A stretch of 64,000 nucleotides of DNA from Termitomyces sp. T153 (taxonomy: Eukaryota; Basidiomycota; Agaricomycetes; Agaricales; Lyophyllaceae): NCBI GenBank assembly GCA_018296165.2, contig JACKQL020000003.1, positions 1,550,001 to 1,614,000 of the forward strand, given 5' to 3'. The position numbers and the translations under genes were made by a program. Within the stretch, counting starts at the first letter, position 1, and each line of letters begins with the position of its first letter. Positions 1 through 10,966 of the stretch are shown piece after piece. Under the pieces are notes generated by a model. The model ran no database searches and was not told where the DNA came from. It worked only from the letters and a program-made list of their open reading frames with translations.

Positions 1-214
1 ATAAAGACTACAGACACCCAGCAAACCTGCAGAGTCACTGCTCTCCTAAATAGTGGAGTGATAGGACTGTTCTTGGACTTGGGGTTTGTCACACACCATG
101 GCCTGACCATACAGCCACTCTCTAAGCCCATTTCAGTCTTCAATATTGACAGAACACCTAATGAAGCAGGTGCCATCAGCTCCATAGTCAACCTCATTCT
201 CCATTATCAAAACC
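1..214 (+). pseudogene. Ty3/gypsy element G1: 5' part of the aspartic protease region
   Basis: This reads as the retropepsin-like region of a chromodomain-clade gypsy Pol. The active-site stretch around 47-75 reads N-S-G-V-I-G-L-F, where the family has D-S-G-A-T; the catalytic Asp is replaced by Asn, so the enzyme would be dead. The frame runs to ...LILHYQN and stops being protease at 214, where the DIRS-like element begins. The same protease resumes at 4459 (HVEHAVFAI, then GRQDMILGFTW) with no lost or duplicated base. The element's 5' LTR and gag lie outside the window. Family recognition rests on motifs and order only. Confidence 0.75.
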
Positions 215-537
215 TGGATTGGGCAAGGGTGAGGTGGTAGTTGCCCAGGGTTAATTCGGGCAATTAGCCACTTACCGACCTACCTTATCTTTTCATCTTT
301 CTATCTCTTATCTCATTCATCTCTTTATTCCTTTCACCTCTTTGGCCTCTGGCCACTTGCTTTGTACTCCCCATTGTCTCCTCTTACTTATTAACCCGCA
401 AGCGCAGCCAGTGAGACTCGTCGTCTCACACTGCACTTGCGGGTATGTCCTTCTTATTATCATTATGTTGTCTCACACTGCGCTCGCAGATTCACCGATT
501 AGACTTGAAATCTTTACGTAGATCGTATCGTTCACAT
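215..537 (+). repeat. A1 repeat (left terminus of DIRS/PAT-like element)
   Basis: 323-bp terminal repeat, matched by A2 (3887-4208) with scattered transitions and a 1-bp indel near 287. It starts at tggattgggcaaggg and ends near ttcacat. Inside it a short motif ending in ctcgcag/ttgcag occurs twice, at about 425-445 and 468-490. Confidence 0.9.
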
Positions 538-550
538 TTAATCTAATCCC

Positions 551-1093
551 TTGCACATACAGTGCATGAGCACGTCCTCAAGAGACTCTACCACATTACC
601 ACCTTGCGCCTCCAATGGCCGTTTCTTGAGAGTAACACCCTCTCCCACACCTGAACCTCGCATCATGGACCCTTCACCTGCCGTGTTGGTTGATGACTTC
701 AATGCATTAAACACAACCATATCCGAACTTGGTACCCTCGTCAGGGAAATGGTCACCAGGATGAACACAAACGGAGGCTCAGCGGTCCCGGTGCAGGGTC
801 CTCAAACATCAGCAGAGTTCATACCTCCCATCTCGGCAGTGGCAGCTAACGGTACATCCATTGTTACCCCCACTTCCCTTCGCACATGCTTCCCCGACAT
901 CGAGGTGGCAGTAATCATGGCAATCATCACGCATGAGTTTAAGGCAGCCAATCCCCTGTGTCTGCTCGCCCGGGCCTTCTCCAACACAACAACTCTACTA
1001 TTCCTGGTTTTCTCCCTCTGGCTCTCCTTGTTCTTGGTCTTCCCACCCCTCCGATCCGCCCAAACACAGCTCCTCACACCAACACCCCACTAG
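551..1093 (+). CDS. Gag-like ORF1 of the DIRS/PAT-like element
   Basis: First ORF of the element, about 180 aa if begun at 551; a Met at 665 (MDPSPAVLVDDF) is another possible start. Residues around 50-90 form a plausible amphipathic helix with regular hydrophobic spacing (FNALNTTISELGTLVREMVTRM). The C-terminal part has a hydrophobic Leu/Phe-rich stretch that may come from a frameshift, because the following RT frame (+1 relative to this one) overlaps it from about 958. Position before RT is what suggests a Gag role; there is no zinc knuckle. Function is inferred from position only. Confidence 0.45.
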   Translation: MHIQCMSTSSRDSTTLPPCASNGRFLRVTPSPTPEPRIMDPSPAVLVDDFNALNTTISELGTLVREMVTRMNTNGGSAVPVQGPQTSAEFIPPISAVAANGTSIVTPTSLRTCFPDIEVAVIMAIITHEFKAANPLCLLARAFSNTTTLLFLVFSLWLSLFLVFPPLRSAQTQLLTPTPH

Positions 1094-1099
1094 CGGACA

Positions 1100-2640
1100 C
1101 ATCACACCTCCCTCATGTCACTTCCACCCTTAAGGAGGAAGCATGGTCGCACTACTTAAAAGATTACCCTGATCGAATGCTTGTATCTACAATTGTTCAA
1201 ATAATATGTCATGGTGCCAGCATTGGTTTCTCAGGCAACCGATCTAAGTCTCAGGACTGCACTAACCTCAAATCCACGATCCTCGACCCTTCCATAACAA
1301 ACTCCATCACCGCCAACATAGCAGCCCACGTTGCCAATGGGCACACTCGTGGCCCTTTTCCTACGCCTCCGTTCATCAATTTCCATGCATCTCCTCTGGG
1401 AGCAGTGTCACATAAGCGATCCGACAAAATACACCGCATTCACCATCTCTCATGGCCTGACGGGATGTCAGTCAACAATGGCATCTCCAACAAGGAGGCA
1501 ACCATTGAGTACGATATGATCAATTGGGCAATCGCCGATCTCATAGCATCAGGACCCGGGTCCCTGATGATCAAGCTAGATCTGGAGTCTGCATTTTGTC
1601 ACATTCCAGTACACGTCGAGGACTGGCCCCTGCTAGGCTTCACATGGCTGGGTGAGTTCTACCACGACATCGTTCTGGGCTTTGGCTGCCGCTCTGCACC
1701 TTACATCTTTAATCTCTTTGCTGAGGCCCTGCACTGGATCTTGCAGAATAATATTCCAGCACGCATACAACACTACCTGGACAATTTTCTGTCAATCTTC
1801 TCAGCCGTCACACCACTCCATTCCGTCCAACAGTCTCTCTTGTGGGCACTTGATCTTGGTTCACAACTCGGGCTGTCTTTTCAGCCATCTAAAATTGTCG
1901 GGCCAGCAACTACAATCGAATTCTTGGGGCTCGAACTCGACTTGATCACAATGGAGGTATGCCTCCCAAAGGACAAGCTCACTTATCTTGCGCAGCTCCT
2001 CGATTCACACGTGCAGCTTGCACGCGTTGCAAGCTGGACGAGCTCACCGGCTTCTTACAGTTTACATCACAAGTCATCCCCCTCGCACGTGCCTTCCTTT
2101 GCAAGCTATACGACTTCACTGCATCCTTCCCAGCATCTCAGTTTGCACGTCACCATATTCCAAAAGCAACACGCCATGACCTCGAATGGTGGTGCTCTGT
2201 TGCAACCAACTGGAATGGCATTCGCCTCATTGGTCAGTCCCGTCCCACGGTCAACATCTACACAGATGCAAGTGGTAAAAAGGGCCTAGGTGGACATTTT
2301 GGGAAGGAGTGGTTTGCGGCACGGTGTCCGAGGCGTCTTTGACCTGAACATATCCAGGTCAAGGAAATGTTCGCTGTCATATATGCGGTCCTATGCTGGG
2401 GGCCACATCTGACAGGATGTCACGTCGTGTTCCACATTGACAACGATGCCATCTACAATGCAATTTGTGATCTAACAATCAAGTCAACCCCGACAATGAA
2501 ACTCATGTGCCACCTGATTGCCCTGGCCTGCCGTCTTGATTTCTCATTCTCTTCCAGTTGGTTATCTTCTTCCAATAATTCGATTGCTGATGCTGCATCT
2601 CGTTTTTCCTTTTCCCACATGTTTTCCATTGCCCCGTGGT
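1100..2640 (+). pseudogene. DIRS-type reverse transcriptase and RNase H (inactivated)
   Basis: RT motifs run in one frame from about 1100 to 2000: LMIKLDLESAFCHIPV (first catalytic Asp near 1580), then LGFGCRSAPYIF, then the catalytic box HYLDNF at 1771-1788. The box is YLDD in active enzymes; here the second Asp is Asn (codon 1783-1785). RNase H follows in another frame (about 2010-2610) with YTDASG, IQVKEM, FHIDND and NSIADAAS, giving the four acidic residues. A frameshift lies between 2000 and 2035, and a TGA at 2340-2342 interrupts RNase H; CGA would restore Arg. The protein would copy element RNA into DNA by the circular DIRS route, but this copy should be inactive. Confidence 0.8.
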
Positions 2641-2884
2641 TGAACCTCAAGCCCTGCTCGAAACACCTCCAGCTTGGTGGTACAAACAGAATCGGCACCT
2701 TCCCAAGACCATCTCATTCTATTTATGGCATGGTCTCGCAGCAAGTACACAAAAAACTTACTCAATGGGGCAATGACAATTCATCCAGTTTGCACAGCTC
2801 CACAATCTTTACAACGGCGATGGCTCCATCATTCCGGCATCTCAGCCTGCAATCCTCTCATGGGTCGCAAGCCTCGGAGGACAG

Positions 2885-3727
2885 GTGCAGCCCAAAACAA
2901 TCAAATCCTATCTTACAGCGGTCAGGTCCCTCCACACAGATGCAGGTCTCCCTTTTGAAGCCATTGACTCCCCCCTGGTACAGTGTCTCATCCGTGGGAT
3001 TAAACGCTACCATGGTGAAAAAGAACACAGGCCAGTTCAACCAGTCACCCTCCCTGTCCTCACGGCTTTCCTTGCACAGCTCCGGCCCAGCATCACCCCC
3101 AGACACACTGTCATCTACGCAGCCTGCTGCCTTGCTTACTCAGGCTTGCTACGCAGCGGGGAGTTTACCACGGGAAAGGGGGGCAGATTTAACCCTAGCC
3201 TCAACCTTAGCCACGACTGTGTTACCTTCCAGCCCAACTTTGCCAACCCTACTCATGCACGCATCACCCTCCCAGCCTCCAAGACTGACCCTTTTCGCAG
3301 AGGTGTCACCATCACAGTCGCAGCGGCACCTGGCTGCCCCACATGCCCAGTCACAGCCCTCAAAGCCATGTTTACAGAACTCCCACGTGAACACGACGCA
3401 CCTCTCTTTGAACAGCCCGACGGGAAACCCCTGTCATACTCCTACTTCGTCAGAAGCATTTGTGATGCTCTCACGCTTGCCAGCCTCAATCCCAACGTGT
3501 TCGCGGGACACAGCTTCTGCCGGGGCGCCGCCTCTGAGGTGGCTGCCACGGGTTACTCTGACTACAAAATCCAGCTTCTCGGACGCTGGCGCAGCGACGC
3601 TTACAAGCTCTATGTAGAAAATGACACAAATCGCATCCTCCAGCTCTCATTCCTCCTCCACTTGGCCCACACTCAAATGACCCCTTTCGAACCTCCGGCT
3701 CTTTGGGGCTTTACTGCTTTGGCTTGA
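2885..3727 (+). CDS. Tyrosine recombinase (DIRS-type), catalytic Arg II replaced
   Basis: An uninterrupted frame of 280 aa matches the phage-integrase/tyrosine recombinase fold used by DIRS elements to insert a circular DNA. The first catalytic Arg is in SGLLRSGEF (about residues 96-104). The box II motif reads HSFCRGAAS at 3509-3535, where the H-x-x-R pattern needs Arg at the codon 3518-3520; it is Cys (tgc), one C-to-T step from cgc. GRW (about residue 237) and the nucleophile region KLYVEN (about residue 244) follow. The stop codon overlaps the B1 repeat by six bases, as expected in a compact PAT-like element. Probably not active as it stands. The start may be further upstream, since CTG/ATG choice is not decidable. 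Confidence 0.8.
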   Translation: MQPKTIKSYLTAVRSLHTDAGLPFEAIDSPLVQCLIRGIKRYHGEKEHRPVQPVTLPVLTAFLAQLRPSITPRHTVIYAACCLAYSGLLRSGEFTTGKGGRFNPSLNLSHDCVTFQPNFANPTHARITLPASKTDPFRRGVTITVAAAPGCPTCPVTALKAMFTELPREHDAPLFEQPDGKPLSYSYFVRSICDALTLASLNPNVFAGHSFCRGAASEVAATGYSDYKIQLLGRWRSDAYKLYVENDTNRILQLSFLLHLAHTQMTPFEPPALWGFTALA

Positions 3728-3886
3728 GTTTCATCCCCTCTCTCAAGGGGTCAACTCGAGAACTTCTTGGACTCAGAAAAAATTGTCTTTTTCCCATGCA
3801 AACCCCACGCTACACTGAGAACTCGGAAAACCAGTCAAGTATCACTTCAAGTAACTCCCGCCTGGCAAACCGTGCGACCAAATTAA
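3722..3886 (+). repeat. B1 repeat of DIRS/PAT-like element
   Basis: 165-bp repeat beginning gcttgagtttcatcccc, matched by B2 at 4294-4458 (offset 572) with few differences. It contains the short palindrome cccctctctcaagggg and the recombinase stop codon. Confidence 0.9.
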
Positions 3887-4208
3887 TGGATTGGACAAGG
3901 GTGAGGTGGTAGTTGCCCAGGGTTAATTCGGGCAATTAGCCACTTACCAACCTACCTTATCTTTCATCTTTCTATCTCTTATCTCATTCATCTCTTTATC
4001 CCTTTCACCTCTTTGGCCTCTGGCCACTCGCTTTGTACTCCCCATTGTCTCCTCTTACTTATTAACCCGCAAGCGCAGCCAGTGAGACTCGTCATCTCAC
4101 ACTGCGCTCGCAGGTATGTCCTTCTTATTATCATTACGTCGTCTCACACTGCACTTGCAGATTCACTGATTAGACTTGAAATCTTTACATAGATCGTATC
4201 GTTCACAT
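3887..4208 (+). repeat. A2 repeat of DIRS/PAT-like element
   Basis: Internal copy of A1, directly abutting B1. The B1/A2 junction brings the outer ends of the element side by side (B2 end next to A1 start), as needed for a circular intermediate in DIRS/PAT elements. Confidence 0.9.
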
Positions 4209-4293
4209 CTCCACCCACCATTCCTGCTTCACTTTATTCCACTCTACATCTTATTGTTACTACTACTCAAACTTACATAGTCCCTTGTAGTTA

Positions 4294-4458
4294 GCTTGAG
4301 TTTCATCCCCTCTCTCAAGGGGTCAACTCGAGAACTTCTTGGACTCAGAAAAAATTGTCTTTTTCCCATGCAAACCCTGCGCTACACTGAGAACTCGGAA
4401 AACCAGTCAAGTATCACTTCAAGTAACTCCCGCCTGGCAAACTGTGCGACCGAATTAA
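4294..4458 (+). repeat. B2 repeat (right terminus of DIRS/PAT-like element)
   Basis: Terminal copy of B1. It ends at aattaa; the next base resumes the interrupted gypsy protease frame. An 85-bp unique spacer (4209-4293) separates it from A2. Confidence 0.9.
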
Positions 4459-6229
4459 ATGTGGAGCATGCAGTCTTTGCCATCACCAGCTTGGGCAGAC
4501 AGGACATGATCCTTGGCTTCACATGGCCCCACAAGCACGACTCTGAAGTAGACTGAACCAAGGGCAAGGTAACAATGAGCAGGCGCTCTTGGAGGTGCTC
4601 TGTCTACACCACAGAGGCCAAGGAAGAATGCTGGGCTCAAGTTTAAGAGTGCATGGCCATCCATGTGTGCCACACTGGTCCTGTCCCCTTTTCTGACCTA
4701 GACCTCCTGGATCCCCCACTTCTGGCATTCCCCTATAAAGAGGACCTCTATGAGGACAGTTGGAGTGGCAGTGGAGCTCCAGAGGAGGAATGTGGAGGGG
4801 ACTTTAGAGGCACACTCAGCCCAGAGTTTCTAGACAAAGCAGTAAAGGTGGGGGACTGGATTTATGCCACCACTTTATGTTTGCTGCCTTCTACTGTGGA
4901 GATTTGGGCAAGCCAGACCACATCCCAGCAATTAGCTTAGGCATTTGCTGCTAACTCTGTGCCCCAGGAGTTCCAGGACATCATACTCCCCTACCTCCAT
5001 GCATTCAAGGATGTGTTCTCCAAGGCCTCATTCAACTTGCTCCTGGAGCACAAGTGGTGGGACCACACCATTGAACTATTGCTGAACTCTGCACCCTCTA
5101 GCTATAAGGTCTACCCACTAGTGCCTAAGAAGCAGGCCAAACTCAATGCCTTCCTGCAAGAGAACCTAGACTCCAGTTGTATATGCTCCTCAAAATCTCC
5201 AATGGCTTCTCTGGTCTTCTTCATCAAGAAGAAAGATGGCTTGCTCTGACTGGTTCAGGACTACTGGGTTCTCAATACCATGACTGTGAAGAACCACTGC
5301 CCCCTCCCCCTCATCTCCAGGCTCATCAACAACCTCCAGGGTGCACAGTACTACACCAAACTGGATGTCCAGTAGGGCTACAACAATGGGTGCATCCAGA
5401 AGGGAAACAAGTGGAAGGCTGCCTTCCAGACCAATCAGTTATTGTTTGAACCTCTCATCATGTTCTTTAAATTCACCAATAGCCCAGCCACATTTCAGAC
5501 AATGATGAACAACATTTTCCAAGACCTCATTGCTGAAGGCATAGTGTGTGTATATCTTAATGTCATCCTCATCTACACCAAAACACTGGAAGAGCACCAT
5601 TGGATCATGCACCTCATTTTGGAATGTCTCTGCCAGCACTAGCTATACTTCAAAGTGGAGAAGTGTGAGTTTGAACAGACCCAGATTGAGTATCTCAGCC
5701 TGATCATCTCACACAGAATGGTGGAGATGGATTTGGTGAAGATGGCAGGTGTTGCAGAATGGCTGGAGCCCAAGAATAAGAAGGAGGTGCAGGCCTTCCT
5801 AGGCTTTGCAAACTTCTACCAGAGCTTCATTCAGGACTTCTTGCATCATGCCACCACTATTTGACCTCACTGGGAAGGATGTTGCATGGAGCTGGGGGTC
5901 TCCAGAGCAGATGGCCTTCAGCACTCTCAAGCATACAGTTACCTCTGGACCTGTTCTCCCCCTTCCTGGACAACAAATCTCCCTTCCAAGTGAAAGCCAA
6001 CAGCTCCAACCTTGCCACTAGGGCAGTTCTCTCACAACAGTTCCTGGAAGATGTGAAGTGGCATCCAGTGGCCTTCTACTCCAAGAGCCTGAACATGGTA
6101 GAGCATCACTATGAGATCCATGACAAGGAAATGCTGGCCATCATCCAGTTGTTTGAGAAATGGCAGCATTTCCTGGAAGGCACATGGCACAAGTTCAAGG
6201 TCTGAATAGACCACAAGAACCTGAAGTAT
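4459..6229 (+). pseudogene. Ty3/gypsy G1 pol: protease end, reverse transcriptase, start of RNase H
   Basis: The protease resumes (DMILGFTW near 4506-4530), then a decayed linker. RT follows from about 4959: SLVFFIKKKDG, YTKLDV near 5353, FKFTNSPATFQTMMNNIF near 5464-5520, then the catalytic region VYLNVILIYT near 5550, where YLDD has become YLNV. The thumb (AFLGFANFYQSF) ends about 5830. RNase H is recognised by AFYSKSLNMVEHHYEIHDKEMLAII near 6073-6150. Several stops (5247, 5371, 5641, 6203) and frameshifts break it. At 6229 it is cut by G2; the next residues (KYFQ) resume at 17,224. CpG is nearly absent. A dead, old copy. Confidence 0.85.
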
Positions 6230-7294
6230 GGTCATGACCCACTCCCTGGACCCCCAACCTTGTTCTCAACCTGCTCACTTCCCCAGAGCTCTTCCCAATG
6301 CCTTGCCAAACTCCTCCAACCTTCATCCACCCTCTGCACCCAATCTGAATAACTCCAACACTTCTCTGGCAAACTCTGACAGCCCTCTGGCTAACTCCAA
6401 TGCCTTCTCCACAGCCATCAATGCTTCCCTTGACTCTTCTGAGCCCCTGGGATCCTCCCCCACTGTTCCTGACTCCAGCATACATCATCAACTCATCTCC
6501 TGGGTTTGCCCAACCAACTCTGGAGCATCATAATAACTCTAGAACAGCCCATGTTCCCAACTGATCCTATCAGAATATTGCCATGGCCTGACCTCTGATC
6601 ACAACCAACACCTATTGACTCCACATGGCTCCATCAAGCCCTGCCACCACACCTGCTGTCCCCCAGAGCTCTCCAGTAGTCAGTATATAAGTTGTAGAAT
6701 AGCACCTCATACTCTAGACTTGATATTACATTAATTGGTTACTTGTGTCTCATGTCTCTTTCTGTTCTATCTCTGTTTCTATCTTTAGCCTTGAATCTAT
6801 TTCTTTCCTCAGTTCCATCTTGTCTTGTCTCTGCCTTGCCTTGACTGTCTCTATTTCCTTTGTTTTCCTAAGTCACTTTTTTCATCTCCAACATCATTAC
6901 AAACTTTGTGCATGCACTACAACCTTCAAACATTTTTACAACAACTCTGGACCTCATCCCTTGCTCAGCCCCAGAACCCATCAGTCTTGATTGATCCCCC
7001 ATAAAACTTTGGCTCCACTTCTATCATGTGCAAAGCTCCTGCTTACCCCGCAGTCTATTGACATGCCCATGAACTTGTTCCTGATACCTGCTTAAGCCCA
7101 ATGTTTAATATACTTGATCTTAGACTTTCTGGGACCACTCTGAACTTGCTTGGACCACTTCCCTTGGCCTCTCCTTGCAAGTCCCTATAGTCCACACCAC
7201 CTCCAGAGCACTAGGTTATAAGCACAGGACATTGTGTCTGCCTAGTAAGGACTTGCCAATGTAGCTGAGCCCCTGTAGTCAGCAGAACCTGACA
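6230..7294 (+). repeat. 5' LTR of G2
   Basis: 1065-bp LTR ending in ctgaca; its first bases read ggtcatgaccc where the 3' LTR has tgtcatgaccc, so the canonical TG start is mutated. A TATA-like tatataa at 6684-6690 lies in a promoter-like position and is kept in the 3' LTR (around 16,614). Numerous differences from the 3' LTR, mostly transitions, indicate an old insertion. Confidence 0.92.
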
Positions 7295-7327
7295 TAATAT
7301 CAAGACTATCCCTTACCCTGTTCTCAA

Positions 7328-8588
7328 TGTCTGCATATAACCCCATGTGCAACCCCACTGGCTACCTAACCAATGTCTATGGTTGGCTGGTCCCTAAGGA
7401 TCAGTATGCCCCATTCTACCCAGGCTCATCCACAGATCAGTATGTTCCCCACCATTGGACCCCTGATCCCAACTAGGCACTCTATGCTCCTTCCATTAGC
7501 CAGGGAATACCCCTGGGCTGGCACTGCCCTTTCAACATTCCCTGCCAATGGCAATAACCCCCACATATACCCTAGAGGATTCCCTGCACCACCCCCCAAC
7601 TCCACCTACCTTCCACCCACTCATTACTATGTGTACCTCATTCCCGCTGCAGCCCCAGCCCCTCTGGAGCACCCAGATAATTATTTCCCTCCCCAATTGC
7701 CATTTCCTGCTCAAATCCCTCCCTTCCCCAGACAGCAATGAGTCAAAGCCTATATCCAGCAGCACGATGAAGTCCTCCACTTTCTCTGCCTCTCTCCCAT
7801 GGAGTTTGCAAGATGCACCTGCACCCTCCTTGTCAACTTAGGCTACTCCAACACTCCTGCAACTCTGGAGGTTTGGGCAGATTGGCTCTTGACTTCCACA
7901 AATGTTACCTATAAGGAAACCTCTCTGAAACTATGCAAGGCACCCTGGGAATTGACACCAATTTACAAAACAAGCTCTGCACCTTGGTTGAAGAAATCTA
8001 CACCAATCCAAACCCCCATCCATTTGAAGACCCTTTGAACCCCTCCTACTCCTTCCATGTGCAATACAAGGAACCTGTCAAAACACAGAGCAAAGCCCTG
8101 CCTCCCATTCCTTGCCAGCAGAAAGAGCTTAATGTGGCATCTAATATCTTGAAAAGCCTCAACTCTATGAGGAGACTGTTTGACCAACCTGCTGCTTACA
8201 CCCTGGCCCTTTCTACTTGTTCCTGGGCAAACTCCATCCCCAGCACCTTCTGTACCTGGGACCAACCCATTGAATCTTGTACCAATGGCTGCCCCTGCAC
8301 ATCAACAATGACAACCAAACTCTCTCCTATATCAATGAGCCTGGTAACTCCACCAACAAGCCTACCCCACATAACAGCCCTCCCTGAGATGGACCCCCCC
8401 ACTTCAACCTCTGTGCTCCCTGTGTCAATGGTTCCCGACTCCACCAGAATGCCCCAGTCCCCCCAAGGCAACTTACAGGCTCTAGAGCACCTCAACCCCC
8501 TTTTCTCATCAATCTCCCTTGTCTCCTACCCACTCTAATGCCAAATCCCTCTACCAACACCAAAACAGGAACAACAACAACAACAACA

Positions 8589-8652
<64 letters not shown>

Positions 8653-9410
8653 ACTACTACAATGCTGGGCCTCTGCCCTGAAATTAAAACACCCAGGATG
8701 ACACTCACAATGTGCTGGCTTAGGAAGGAAAGCTCAACATTCAAAAGCCTGAACTCTTCACTAGTCATGACTCCCAGAAGTGGAGGATCTTCCTAACACA
8801 GTATCTAACCATGTTCCAAGCTAAGCCTATTACCTTCCAGCTTGAGAGCTCACAAGTAGCCTCTACTGCATCATATTTGCAGAGTATTGCCTTTGACCAC
8901 TATACAGTGCTACTCCAGTTCAACTCCAACAATCCCATGCTCTTCAATTGGCTCACCTTCACCCAGGAATTCTCCAGTAAGTTTGGCATCTTTGACACTG
9001 TAGTGGAAGCAGAAAACCTCCTTAACCTCCAAATGCATGATAATGAACACTTCATGACCTTCATTGTACAATTTAAATGGGAGGCATATGAGACAGGTTG
9101 GAATTACAACACCCTCTGATTCACCCTCCACCATACCCTGCCTCAACAAATCAAGGATGTCCTCTGCCTTGCACTCAAGCAAACTATGTACAACAGATAC
9201 AAGGCACTCATTACACAAATTAACCAATGTTACTGGAAAGACCAGAGCAAGAACACAGCACTGCAGACCACATGGAACACCTCTGGCAACACCAACTGGC
9301 AGGCTAGAGCAACTAACAGTAACTAACCCTCAATCCCCACCAACCCTGCCAACTCCACACTCTATTTTCCTCAAGGCTGAGGACCTCTTAGCACCAATCG
9401 GCACCTAGGA
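7328..9410 (+). pseudogene. G2 gag region (fragmented)
   Basis: A Gag frame can start at the ATG at 7328 (MSAYNPMCNPTGYLTNVYGW) but shifts frame repeatedly. A proline- and serine-rich middle (7900-8540) precedes a microsatellite, after which the capsid-like core is clear at 8811-9119 (FNWLTFTQEFSSKFGIFD, then ENLLNLQMHDNEHFMTFIVQFKWEAYETGW), typical of Retrotrans_gag. It continues in another frame to about 9325 (LPQQIKDVLCLALKQTMYNRYKALITQI). No intact CCHC knuckle was found; a Cys-rich remnant (CPKCQVMGC) lies near 9650. Structural protein of the particle when intact; here non-functional. Confidence 0.7.
8569..8660 (+). repeat. Compound trinucleotide microsatellite
   Basis: An (ACA)n run of about seven units at 8569-8590 passes into about twenty (ACT)n units to 8652, with one interruption and a final actac. 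It sits within the G2 gag region. The long poly-Ser/poly-Cys reading on the minus strand here is only its translation. Confidence 0.97.
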
Positions 9411-9879
9411 CTGCACTCCTCTGCTCAACCCAATGCTGCCAACCTCCATGAGACTCCAGAACCCCTGGACACTAACTCCAATGACCTTTACAATGCTCCA
9501 GACCCCACCAATAACTAAGAAGCTCTATGTGCAAATAAGATTTGGAATAGGCCCTGAATTGATGTACTGGAGGAGACTCAGGAGAAACAATGGAAGGAGG
9601 GCACATGCATCCTATATAGTGAGCAGAAACACTTTATTAGCAGTTGCCCTAAATGCCAGGTGATGGGATGTGCTGTATGGACTATTGATGAAGAAGACTG
9701 TGACTATCAGTTTATAAAAAACAAGTTGGAGATTTAGGTCTCAAAAATGCACTAGACCATGGACTAGACCCCAACATCTTCTCTGCCCTAGCTGCACTCC
9801 TCCACACAACAGTACTTGCCCTGGACAACCTCCCAGCATATCTTCCTTCCCACTTCTCCCACACCCTCCTTTTCTGCAC

Positions 9880-10797
9880 TACCCTCCCCTTCTCTGACAA
9901 CCCTGTTCTCATGCTGGTCAACAGCAGTGCCACAGATAACTTCATTGATGAATCTCTGGCAGTGCTTGCTCCCCAACACCTCCAATGTCTCCCCACTCCA
10001 ATCCTCCTCAAACTCTTTGATGGTGACCCCACCTCTGCTGGAGATATCACACACTATGTGGAGATGATCATGACCTTCACCAATGGACAATGCCAATACC
10101 TCTGACTACTTGCCACTAAACTGCACATCTCTGCTCCCATCATCCTAGGCTTTTCATGGCTCCACTCCATTGATCTCCACATCAACTGGTCCAACCTCAC
10201 TCTTTGCCTTGACTGGGACAACTCAACCAACTCTAGACCAGTACTCTTCGATGTTTCACTCCCCTCTGAGAACCCCAAAGGTGTGATTAACAAATGCCAG
10301 ACCCCCTCACAGCTTTGCTTGAAGTCTGTGTGGTCATTCATCATCAACATTTAACTCAATAGCTCCCCAACAATTCTCCCTGCTCTCATCAATAGCAGTG
10401 CCTCCAGCACATTCATTAGCAACTAGCTTGACCTCCAACACAGTGACCTTGACAAACCCCTCAAGCTCCAACTCTTCAATAGAAGCTCCACCCTGACAAG
10501 AATCACTCAATACCATGACAACACTCTCACCCTCAACAATGACTTAAGGTTCCAGGTGTGGCTTCTTGTCACTCAGCTTCCTCTGTTGACTCCCATTGTG
10601 CTCAAACTCCTATGGCTACAGGATGTCAACTCCAACATTGACTGGAAGAACCTCACCATGAGATTCCCTAGTCCTGAAGCAAGTCTAGCGGCCACCATCC
10701 CCCTCTGCCTCCAGTCTACTCCAGATTCCAACACTCCCAACCCCAATGCCAGCACCTCCAAAGCAATTCAAAGCCCTTCAACCCTCAACAGCAGCTA
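9880..10797 (+). pseudogene. G2 tandem aspartic-protease-like domains
   Basis: Two consecutive retropepsin-like units. Unit 1 (about 9905-10,240) has LVNSSATDNFIDES at the active site and IILGFSWLHS downstream. Unit 2 (about 10,375-10,680) has ALINSSASSTFISN and PIVLKLLWLQD. Each keeps the later hydrophobic-hydrophobic-Gly/Lys-Leu block typical of the fold. In both, D-S-G has become N-S-S, so the catalytic Asp is lost twice. Stops at 10,105, 10,352 and 10,424 also break the frame. Retropepsins act as homodimers; a tandem pair could have worked as an intramolecular dimer or one unit could be structural. Inference only. Confidence 0.72.
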
Positions 10798-10966
10798 AGA
10801 AAATAGAGACAATGCACCTCCACCTCAGTCCTCCTTGAGTAAGTCTTGATGGCTAACCCCCAACATATCCTGGAGTCAGTACAAAGGTCTGCAGTACCCC
10901 AACCAACAATGCCCAACCCCTCCAAACAACTCCACCACCACTCTGGACTCAGCCACTACCACCCCA

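Larger units (their letters stand above)
215..4458 (+). mobile_element. DIRS/PAT-like tyrosine-recombinase retrotransposon with split direct repeats
   Basis: A 4.2-kb element encodes a gag-like ORF, a reverse transcriptase with RNase H, and a tyrosine recombinase. Its ends have the PAT-type arrangement A1-ORFs-B1-A2-B2: A1 215-537, B1 3722-3886, A2 3887-4208, B2 4294-4458. There is no integrase and no target-site duplication. Removing 215-4458 rejoins the G1 protease in frame. Split direct repeats plus a YR are the established hallmark of the DIRS order, PAT group. Unlike the surrounding gypsy DNA, CpG is still common here, so the insertion is younger than the host element. It carries inactivating changes in RT, RNase H and recombinase. 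Confidence 0.88.

Noticed and set aside
6195..6491. Gly-rich minus-strand ORF in the G2 LTR
   Set aside because: Antisense to Pro/Ser/Asn-rich LTR sequence and repeated in the other LTR; no coding evidence.
8535..8768. Minus-strand ORF with long poly-Ser and poly-Cys runs
   Set aside because: It is only the translation of the trinucleotide microsatellite at 8569-8660.
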